Source: Candidatus Zixiibacteriota bacterium
GTDB taxonomy: Bacteria; Zixibacteria; MSB-5A5; GN15; JAAZOE01
NCBI GenBank assembly: GCA_012797915.1
Contig: JAAZOE010000307.1
Location: forward strand, 1 to 11,911
DNA: 11,911 nucleotides
Direction: 5' to 3'
The first letter of the stretch is position 1, and the number at the start of each line of letters is the position of its first letter. The position numbers and the translations under genes are program-made. The notes beneath the pieces were generated by a model. That model searched no databases. It saw only the letters and a program-made list of their open reading frames with translations, and was not told where the DNA came from. Below, in pieces: positions 1 through 5,767 of this stretch.

Positions 1-386
1 CCGATACTCTCCGAAAACAAGCGGTTAAACACCTCATCCCCAAACCGCTCCAGCGCCCGCGATAACGTCGAATGATCCGGCAACGTCTCCTCCAAACGGT
101 ACCCGATGAACCAACGGTAGGCCAGATTAACCTGCACCTCCCGCATCAACTCCCGAACCGACCGGATCCCCCCGATCGCCTGGAGCACAAACAACCGGAT
201 CACCACCTCCGGGTCGATCGACGGCCGGCCGTTGTCCGGACAATACCGCTCCCGCACCGCCTCATGGACGAATCCCAGGTCCAAAACCCGGTTCAACTTC
301 CGGAGGCGATGATCCTCCGGAATCAGACTCTCCAGCGGCGGCAGGAGAGTCATCTCATACCCAATCTTCTCTCGTTTCGTCTGCAT
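1..386 (-). CDS. DDE transposase, N-terminal part (IS5/IS1182-like, InsH N-terminal domain), cut by window edge
   Basis: The reverse strand reads open from an ATG at 386-384 through the left edge, giving 128 complete codons with no stop. The protein starts MQTKREKIGYEMTLLPP and continues with a PEDHRLRKLNRVLD stretch, RPSIDPEVVIRLFVLQ, a GIRSVRELMREV helix and NLAYRWFIGY, then LPDHSTLSRALERFGDEVF. This order is characteristic of the InsH-type N-terminal domain (Pfam DUF772) of IS5/IS1182-like transposases, which bind the element ends and cut and join DNA. The catalytic DDE residues would lie in the missing C-terminal part, so activity cannot be judged. No strong Shine-Dalgarno is visible before the ATG. 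The gene points away from the peptidase gene, so one end of the element must lie between 387 and about 500. Family assignment is firm; the exact IS family is not. Confidence 0.85.
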   Translation of the reverse strand, partial: MQTKREKIGYEMTLLPPLESLIPEDHRLRKLNRVLDLGFVHEAVRERYCPDNGRPSIDPEVVIRLFVLQAIGGIRSVRELMREVQVNLAYRWFIGYRLEETLPDHSTLSRALERFGDEVFNRLFSESI

Positions 387-445
387 GAACCTATTCTAGA
401 AAAACACCCAACCCCAAATCAACCACTTTCTCAACACACCCGATA

Positions 446-462
446 AGCCGGGGCACCCGGCT
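446..462. repeat. Short perfect inverted repeat beside the IS end
   Basis: AGCCGGG (446-452) and CCCGGCT (456-462) form a 7-bp stem around a 3-base loop, between the transposase start and the peptidase promoter. There is no T-run on either side, so it is not a convincing intrinsic terminator. It could be a subterminal structure of the insertion sequence or simply GC-rich background. The other end of the element is outside the window, so terminal inverted repeats cannot be compared. Confidence 0.3.
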
Positions 463-510
463 CTCGAGATCGGAGAAAAACCATAGATAGCCAGGACATC
501 CGAAAACCGC

Positions 511-538
511 TTTACATCAGGGCAAAGTAGCGTATATT
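511..538 (+). promoter_or_regulatory. Sigma70-like promoter for the M28 peptidase gene
   Basis: TTTACA (511-516) and TATATT (533-538) are separated by 16 bases. Both are close to the bacterial -35 and -10 consensus, and they sit in the only AT-rich patch before the gene. The predicted transcript start near 545 leaves a leader of about 35 bases before the ATG at 580. It also makes the in-frame TTG at 544 an impossible start. Confidence 0.55.
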
Positions 539-569
539 AAACTTTGTACCCGCGCCGCAAACCTATCCC

Positions 570-576
570 GGGAGGG
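570..576 (+). promoter_or_regulatory. Ribosome binding site that fixes the peptidase start
   Basis: GGGAGGG at 570-576 lies 3 bases before the ATG at 580. Together with the signal peptide beginning immediately at that ATG, it selects 580 over the upstream in-frame TTG at 544. The spacing is slightly short but usable. Confidence 0.6.
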
Positions 577-579
577 ATT

Positions 580-3500
580 ATGATACGTACCTGCATCCTC
601 ACTCTTGCCACCGTCGTCCTGCTGGCCGCCGCCGGATTCGGCGCCGACCTGTATCAGGTCGCCGTCCAGAACCAGCACCAAGCCGACCTTCTGAAAGCCT
701 CCGGCGTCGATGCCGTCCTGCGGGTCCACGATGGTTACCTCGTGCTGGCCGACAAGCCGACCGCCGACCATCTCGTGTCCGTCGGCCTGAAAACGACCTT
801 CCTGGCCAAAGACATCGATCGACAGCAACTGGCCCTCGAAAACAGCCGCGACCTGTCCAAGTCGGCCAATCTGCCGGTCTTATATCAGGAAGATGGCGTG
901 GTCCTCTATCGGGTCGGCGGGCAAGCCGAACTCGCCCAGCCCGATGGGTCATTTCTGGTTCCCCTCCCGGCCGAACCGGTTCCGATTATTTTCCGCCTGC
1001 CATTGGTCGCCAATGAGGCGGCGTTTCGGGATATCCAGACCCTGCGGGACCTGATGAACCAGATCAGCCAGGATTCGCTGACGTCGTATCTGAACCGGCT
1101 GCAGGCGTTCCCCGGCCGGGTGGCGGGGACCTCCGGCAACCTGGCCGCCCGGGACTGGATCCGTTCCAAACTGCAATCGTTCGGGTATAGCGCGGAGATT
1201 GAGTCGTTTGAAGCCGAAGTATACGGGTACTGGGTTACCTGCTACAACGTGGTTGCCTCCAAAACCGGCACGGTGTTTCCCAGCCGCAAAATCGTCATCG
1301 GCGCGCATTTCGACGCCGTCCCCGGATCGCCGGGAGCCGATGACAACGGCACCGGCACGGCGGCGGTGCTGGAGATGGCCCGGGTATTGGCCGATGAACC
1401 GGCCGAGATGACCTTCGTTTTCGCCTTGTTCGACAGCGAGGAGCAGGGCCTCAACGGCTCCTGGGCGTATGCCGGCAATGCCTACTACAGCGGCGACAGC
1501 ATCGTCTGCATGGTCAACATGGACATGATTGGCAGCGTCGGGAACACCAACGAAGCTGAAATCAAGTATGGCGAACAGACTGCCTATGCCCGCCTCTGGA
1601 TAAATCTGGCCGATACGTTGACCGGCCTGCAGGGGTTCATGGGCGGTCAGGCCTCCAATTCCGACCATTATCCGTTCACCTATTACGGATACGACGTCGT
1701 CTATGCGCAAGAAGCGGTCATGTCGCCGTATTACCACCAGCCCACCGACAGCACCACCCATATCAATTTCTTTTACTTCACGCTGATGGCCAAATCCACG
1801 CTGGCCACGGCCTATGTCATCAACTATTCCCCGCCCGGCGTCACCATCAGCCAAGTGCGCGACGGCGGCGACGGCCAGTCCCTGCAGGCCGAGTGGACCA
1901 TCGGCAACACCAGCGGTGTATCGTTCTACCGCGTCTACTGGCAGGCGCAGCCGTCCGGCCCGCTCGACTCGACCACCATCCCGATAGGTACGAATCTGGC
2001 CTTGCTGACCGGGCTGACCGACGGCCAGGAATATAAGATACACGCCGTCGCCTTCGACGCCGACGGCCACCCCTCGGTGGTTTACAACGAGGTCCTGGCC
2101 ACCCCGCACTCCATCCCGGCGGCGCCGGAAAACCTGCTGGTTATGCCGGTCTACCGGGGCATCCGTCTGAACTGGACCCGAAACAACACCGAGCTTGATT
2201 TCAATCACTTCACGATTATCCGCGATGGCGTCGCCCTGCCGATTGCGGTCGGGGACACCTTTTTCCTCGACAACGACTATACGCTCGGCGCCGATATGCA
2301 CGAGTATCTCGTGGTCGCCAGCGACAACGACGGCAACCACTCCGACACCGTCGGGGTGCAGCCGTTGTCGATGCGCGCGGCCACGCTCCAGCCGGGGCAT
2401 ATCCTGGCCGTCAACCGGTCCAACAAGTCGGCCGCCGACATCGTCAATGAGGTCGTCACCGGCGAGTATATGCGCGAGGCGTTGACCGGGTACAACTACG
2501 ATTACCGCTCCGACACGGCCTACGGCAGCATTCATCGCCCTGATACCCTGCACCTGATCGATCTGCTGGATTACGATGTCCTCGTGCTGGGGGGCGAGTC
2601 CGCCCGCAACGACAACTTCGGCACCGAACCGATGTTCGGCGGCATCATGGACACCCTCACCTATTACCTGTCGATCGGCGGCAAGATCGTCCTCTTCGGC
2701 CGCTGGGGCGAATTGTACACCGGCGGAACGTACTATGCCGACACCATCCTGTTCGAACCCGGCTATTCCAACTATGGTTACAAGAGTTATTTCCATCTCG
2801 ACCGCCGGGTGCGATACCTGTCCAGCTTCACCACCACGACCATCAGTTCCGATCTCATCGGGGCCCACAGCCTGAAGCCGGAATTCCCCAGCTTGGTCTG
2901 GGATTCGATGGCGGCGGTGAATCATTCGACCCCCTGGACCATGGTGGGAGGCATCCCCTGTCCGACCTTCGGCGTCCTGCGCTCAGGGCCGGAAGTGATT
3001 TATACCTATGACTCCCGCACGAACTTCACCTTCACCGAGGGCAAACCGATCGCCTGGCGGTATCTCGGGGACGATTACAAATACATCTTCTTCGAATTTC
3101 CGCTGTCGTTTATTGATCGCCCCTCGGCCGTGGCGACCCTGCGCGAGGCGGTCGCGGAATTGATGTCGGCCGGATGGGCGGCCGCGACCACGATCGACCC
3201 CGGCACGATCGATATCTCCGGCAGTCCACCATCAACCGTGACCATTTACGTCGGCGATTTTATCAATGGCAAAACCGCCGCCGATGTCGACCCCGCCACC
3301 GTCTTGTGTAACGGCGTGGTGGCGCCGTCAGGATGGACCATCGAATCGTCGGTGCCGGGATTCACCGGTGATGTCCTGGCATTGACCGTCCCGACCGATC
3401 CTTTCGTTGCTTCCTTCGGAACCGTCGTCGGTACGGTCGAACGCACCTACACCGTTTCCTGGACCTTCAGCGGCGAAGGCGAGTCGAATCTGATCGAGGG

Positions 3501-3729
3501 AACGGTCGTGCTGCATAACGAAACGACCCTCGCCGGCGACGCCAACGGCGACGGGCAGGTCAATATCGGCGATGCCGTCTTTATCATCACCTATGTCTTC
3601 CGGGGCGGCCCGGCTCCCGACCCGTTGTCCTCGGGCGATGCCAACTGCGATGCTAAAATCAACGTCGGCGATGCCGTCTATATCGTCACCTATATCTTCC
3701 GGGGCGGTCCCGCGCCCGGATGCAAATAG
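580..3729 (+). CDS. Secreted M28-family zinc peptidase with FnIII, Ig-like and dockerin-like modules
   Basis: A 1,049-residue exported peptidase. Residues 1-22 are a signal peptide (MIRTCILTLATVVLL core, likely cleavage after GFGA). Residues 23 to about 130 look like an N-terminal propeptide-type region. The M28 catalytic domain, about 145-415, keeps every key residue: H243 and D245 in GAHFDAVPG, D255 in GADDNGTG, the E287-E288 pair in FDSEEQG, D315 in VNMDMIG and H386 in YYHQPTDS. By family knowledge H243, D255, E288, D315 and H386 bind two zinc ions and E287 is the general base, so an active aminopeptidase-type enzyme is expected; substrate unknown. Two fibronectin-III-like domains follow (about 418-508 and 512-597), then an alpha/beta region resembling a class-I glutamine-amidotransferase-like fold (about 598-870), an Ig-like beta domain (about 870-983) and two dockerin-like calcium loops (986-1049; D987/N989/D991 and D1020). 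Start chosen at ATG 580 from the Shine-Dalgarno and signal peptide. It has its own promoter and terminator. The fold of the 598-870 region is the least certain part. Confidence 0.9.
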   Translation: MIRTCILTLATVVLLAAAGFGADLYQVAVQNQHQADLLKASGVDAVLRVHDGYLVLADKPTADHLVSVGLKTTFLAKDIDRQQLALENSRDLSKSANLPVLYQEDGVVLYRVGGQAELAQPDGSFLVPLPAEPVPIIFRLPLVANEAAFRDIQTLRDLMNQISQDSLTSYLNRLQAFPGRVAGTSGNLAARDWIRSKLQSFGYSAEIESFEAEVYGYWVTCYNVVASKTGTVFPSRKIVIGAHFDAVPGSPGADDNGTGTAAVLEMARVLADEPAEMTFVFALFDSEEQGLNGSWAYAGNAYYSGDSIVCMVNMDMIGSVGNTNEAEIKYGEQTAYARLWINLADTLTGLQGFMGGQASNSDHYPFTYYGYDVVYAQEAVMSPYYHQPTDSTTHINFFYFTLMAKSTLATAYVINYSPPGVTISQVRDGGDGQSLQAEWTIGNTSGVSFYRVYWQAQPSGPLDSTTIPIGTNLALLTGLTDGQEYKIHAVAFDADGHPSVVYNEVLATPHSIPAAPENLLVMPVYRGIRLNWTRNNTELDFNHFTIIRDGVALPIAVGDTFFLDNDYTLGADMHEYLVVASDNDGNHSDTVGVQPLSMRAATLQPGHILAVNRSNKSAADIVNEVVTGEYMREALTGYNYDYRSDTAYGSIHRPDTLHLIDLLDYDVLVLGGESARNDNFGTEPMFGGIMDTLTYYLSIGGKIVLFGRWGELYTGGTYYADTILFEPGYSNYGYKSYFHLDRRVRYLSSFTTTTISSDLIGAHSLKPEFPSLVWDSMAAVNHSTPWTMVGGIPCPTFGVLRSGPEVIYTYDSRTNFTFTEGKPIAWRYLGDDYKYIFFEFPLSFIDRPSAVATLREAVAELMSAGWAAATTIDPGTIDISGSPPSTVTIYVGDFINGKTAADVDPATVLCNGVVAPSGWTIESSVPGFTGDVLALTVPTDPFVASFGTVVGTVERTYTVSWTFSGEGESNLIEGTVVLHNETTLAGDANGDGQVNIGDAVFIITYVFRGGPAPDPLSSGDANCDAKINVGDAVYIVTYIFRGGPAPGCK
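3535..3726 (+). repeat. Tandem dockerin-like duplication at the peptidase C-terminus
   Basis: Two in-frame copies of about 96 bases encode GDANGDGQVNIGDAVFIITYVFRGG and then a closely matching second copy beginning GDANCDAKINVGD. Each has the D-x-N-x-D calcium-loop pattern of type I dockerin followed by a helix and the FRGGPAP ending. The copies also match at the DNA level over the GGCGATGCCGTCT and CTTCCGGGGCGG blocks, indicating duplication. The second loop has A where the first has the usual G after the third Asp. Confidence 0.75.
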
Positions 3730-3760
3730 ATCGGGTCGGCGGTCCAAAGATAACCCCATT

Positions 3761-3791
3761 ACGGGCCGGCCATCCGCCGGCCCGTTTCTTA
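3761..3791 (+). terminator. Intrinsic terminator after the peptidase gene
   Basis: ACGGGCCGGC (3761-3770) pairs perfectly with GCCGGCCCGT (3776-3785) around the loop CATCC, and TTCTTATTG follows. It lies 31 bases after the peptidase stop codon and ends that transcript before the SGNH hydrolase gene. Confidence 0.8.
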
Positions 3792-3842
3792 TTGTCGAAC
3801 CATCAGTCCCGGCGGCAGGTCGTCAAAGACTCGATGCCATGC

Positions 3843-3871
3843 TTGCCCGGCGGCGTTGAAACAGATATCTT
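3843..3871 (+). promoter_or_regulatory. Possible promoter for the SGNH hydrolase gene
   Basis: TTGCCC (3843-3848) and TATCTT (3866-3871) are spaced by 17 bases, each matching four of six consensus positions. It is the best candidate between the upstream terminator and the gene start at 3921. A perfect 10-base palindrome, TGTCCGGACA (3884-3893), lies just downstream. In GC-rich DNA a match of this quality can occur by chance. Confidence 0.3.
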
Positions 3872-3920
3872 GGGCGCAGCAGATGTCCGGACATGAATAA
3901 ACAGTCGGAGAGCGAAGGCG

Positions 3921-5429
3921 ATGCGACGGCATGTTCTCTATTCCATCATTCTCATTTTCGCCGGATTGGCGCTTCTCGAGGGGGCGGCCCGTCTGGCCGA
4001 GACTGTCCTGAAACCGTCGTCCTCTGCCGCCACCGCCGACCGCCCCGGATGGCAGGCCGTCTTCTTCGGCTCGATGTTCGACTGGCACGAAAGCGACCCC
4101 GACCTGCTCTGGCGGTTTCGCGCCGGTATCCAGGGTTCGCTGATTCAAACCAACGCCGATCACCTGCTGGGCCCGGAGGTTCCCAAAGCCAAAGGTCCAC
4201 AGAGCTATCGCCTCCTTCTCCTGGGTGACTCCTCACCGGTCGGCATGGGACTCCCGTCGCGCAACCAGGCCTTCGGCGAACTCACTCGCCATCAGCTCGA
4301 CCGCCTGGCCGGCGGCCGGAAGACGGTCGAGCTGGTCAACGCCGCCGTGTCGGGGTATTCCAGCGCGCAGGTGGAACGGTTTCTGACCCTTCACGGGTGG
4401 GATTATCAACCGGATGTGGTCATTGTCTATTGCGGCAATAACGATGCTTCCCTGTCGGGGCAGTATACCGACCGGGAATTGCTGGAGCGTCAGCGGCTTC
4501 GGCCTGTCCGGGCCGTCCTCGCACGCCTGGCGACATATCGGGTGCTCCGGGGTATGCTTCAACGTGGTCGTCCCGACCATGCCGCCGCCGAGCCGGTGAT
4601 CCGGGTCTCACCCGAGGAGTACGAACGGAATCTCCGGTCGATCATCGCGCAAGGCGAAGCTCATCACTGTCCGGTAATCATCCTGAAACCGCCGGTCCCG
4701 CGGCTCTGGCCGGCCGGCCTGCAGTTCAAGCCGTTTCTACAGTTGACCGGCACCGACGGCCGGGTGATCGTCCCCGACCGGATGGCGGCCGTCCTCAAAC
4801 GGCCGATCAGTTACTGCCTCGATGCCCAACGATTCCGGCAGTTGTATGGCCGGGGAGATATCTTCACCCGCGTCGTCTTTTCCACCGTGTATGCCGACAC
4901 TCTGCCGCCCGAACAGGCCGCCGAATATTATCAGGAGCAGGTCCTCCGGCAACCGGATGACCCGGTGGCGGTCAATAATCTGGGCGTGGCCCGGTGGCGG
5001 CTGGGGCAGTATGCCGACGCCGACCGCGCCTTCCAGCGGGCGCGGGAGATGTTCATCGGGACGCATGCCGCGGACACGACGCCATCAGTGCGCGCGGCCG
5101 GGTCGCCGTTTCTTTACAACCGGGGCATTAATCTCCTCTCCCTCGCCTCCGGCGACACGGCCACCGCCGTCGACACCAGCACGATCGCATACGCCTGCCT
5201 CGATTCGGCCCTGCAGGCCGACTATTTTTCCCTGCGCATCAAGCGGCCGTACGGAGAGGTGATCGACCGGCTGGCCCATGAACCGGGCGTCACCGTCATC
5301 GATCTGCCGGCAGTTTTCCGCGATAACGGAGGGGAACGGCTGTTTTTCGATCATTGCCATCCCACCGCCGACGGGCATCGGCTTATTGCCCAAGCGATTG
5401 TCCGCGCCGTCGCCGCGCCTGGTCCGTGA
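3921..5429 (+). CDS. Membrane-anchored SGNH/GDSL hydrolase with TPR-like insert
   Basis: A 502-residue protein. Residues 6-22 form one hydrophobic segment, an N-terminal anchor or uncleaved signal, so the enzyme probably faces the periplasm or outside. The SGNH motifs are complete and in order: LLLGDSS with nucleophile S104 (block I), SGYSS with G145 (block II), GNND at 172-175 (block III) and DHCHPTADGH with D477 and H480 (block V, DxxH). These support a serine esterase or acyl hydrolase. Between blocks III and V lies a long insert. Part of it (about 335-380, reading QPDDPVAVNNLGVARWRLGQYADADRAF) is a clear tetratricopeptide-like helix pair, suggesting partner binding. The substrate is unknown; family members act on lipids, acetylated glycans or peptidoglycan. 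The ATG at 3921 is preceded by GGAG (3907-3910) and GAAGG (3914-3918). Separate terminators and promoter candidates argue against an operon with the flanking genes. Confidence 0.85.
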   Translation: MRRHVLYSIILIFAGLALLEGAARLAETVLKPSSSAATADRPGWQAVFFGSMFDWHESDPDLLWRFRAGIQGSLIQTNADHLLGPEVPKAKGPQSYRLLLLGDSSPVGMGLPSRNQAFGELTRHQLDRLAGGRKTVELVNAAVSGYSSAQVERFLTLHGWDYQPDVVIVYCGNNDASLSGQYTDRELLERQRLRPVRAVLARLATYRVLRGMLQRGRPDHAAAEPVIRVSPEEYERNLRSIIAQGEAHHCPVIILKPPVPRLWPAGLQFKPFLQLTGTDGRVIVPDRMAAVLKRPISYCLDAQRFRQLYGRGDIFTRVVFSTVYADTLPPEQAAEYYQEQVLRQPDDPVAVNNLGVARWRLGQYADADRAFQRAREMFIGTHAADTTPSVRAAGSPFLYNRGINLLSLASGDTATAVDTSTIAYACLDSALQADYFSLRIKRPYGEVIDRLAHEPGVTVIDLPAVFRDNGGERLFFDHCHPTADGHRLIAQAIVRAVAAPGP

Positions 5430-5521
5430 TGCAATCGGATCACCAATCTCCCCAATTCCCGCCGGGATGTGGGTCAAATACTTAGAATGCCGATACAATT
5501 ATTTGGCTCCGACATAAAAAT

Positions 5522-5539
5522 CCGGTTGACAAAAACCGG
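5522..5539. repeat. Inverted repeat overlapping the -35 element
   Basis: CCGGTT (5522-5527) and AACCGG (5534-5539) form a 6-bp inverted repeat around GACAAA, covering the TTGACA at 5526-5531. The position would suit an operator, but no adjacent regulator gene supports this. Confidence 0.3.
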
Positions 5540-5555
5540 GGCATGGATGCATATT
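5526..5555 (+). promoter_or_regulatory. Candidate promoter for the hydrolase-like gene at 5768
   Basis: A perfect TTGACA (5526-5531) is followed after 18 bases by CATATT (5550-5555, four of six matches to TATAAT). Transcription from about 5562 would give a leader of roughly 200 bases before the ATG at 5768. Confidence 0.45.
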
Positions 5556-5574
5556 GACCACAGATATGGACAAC

Positions 5575-5597
5575 CCGTCCGGCAGGAAGCCGGACGG
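5575..5597 (+). other. Perfect hairpin in the presumed 5' leader
   Basis: CCGTCCGGC (5575-5583) pairs perfectly with GCCGGACGG (5589-5597) around the loop AGGAA. It sits about 15 bases after the presumed transcription start and lacks a T-run, so it looks like a leader stem-loop (stability or regulatory element) rather than a terminator. Confidence 0.45.
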
Positions 5598-5756
5598 CGG
5601 GGAGCGTCAACGCACCGACCTGCGGTCTCGCATGAAAGGTGTCTTCCTGAACCCTCTGCCGTAATGCTGTGATTCGACAACGGCCGCTTTGCACGAGAAA
5701 ACGGCCAGGACATGGATGGCACACCACGGACGGACATCGGGATTGTCCGGGTGTCG

Positions 5757-5762
5757 GGAAGG
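5757..5762 (+). promoter_or_regulatory. Ribosome binding site selecting ATG 5768
   Basis: GGAAGG at 5757-5762 lies 5 bases before ATG 5768, where a typical signal peptide begins. This favours 5768 over an in-frame GTG at 5669, whose extension reads as unstructured, basic sequence. Confidence 0.65.
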
Positions 5763-5767
5763 CAGAT

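Larger units (their letters stand above)
5430..5767. other. Intergenic region with promoter candidate and hairpins, no gene
   Basis: The 338 bases between the SGNH gene and the next coding start hold no convincing coding sequence: the open frames lack family-like sequence and well-placed Shine-Dalgarno sites. It contains a promoter candidate (5526-5555), an inverted repeat over its -35 (5522-5539), a perfect 9-bp hairpin (5575-5597) and a 6-bp hairpin (5731-5749). The long transcribed leader could be a structured 5' UTR. I compared it by eye with c-di-GMP-I and cobalamin riboswitch consensus elements and did not recognise either. No T-run terminator for the upstream gene is visible. Confidence 0.5.

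Noticed and set aside
72..446. Plus-strand open frame of 124 codons at the left edge
   Set aside because: It is antisense to the transposase fragment, which is the recognisable protein, and its product is a Pro/His/Leu/Arg-rich shadow.
949..2925. Minus-strand open frame of 658 codons opposite the peptidase
   Set aside because: It mirrors the peptidase gene, whose catalytic residues are all intact; the antisense product is low-complexity with no family resemblance.
3328..3759. Minus-strand open frame over the dockerin-like repeats
   Set aside because: Its apparent internal repeat (APEDIGDD...GIAD) is only the antisense image of the duplicated dockerin-like module.
5422..5446. GTGAT/ATCAC inverted repeat at the end of the SGNH gene
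   Set aside because: A 5-bp stem overlapping the stop codon with no T-run is too weak to call a terminator.
5575..5597. Hairpin considered as an intrinsic terminator of the SGNH gene
   Set aside because: There is no T-run after the stem, and it lies downstream of a good promoter candidate, so a leader stem-loop is more likely.
5555..5767. Known riboswitch (c-di-GMP-I or cobalamin) in the long leader
   Set aside because: The conserved core elements of these classes could not be found by eye. An Rfam covariance search would settle it.
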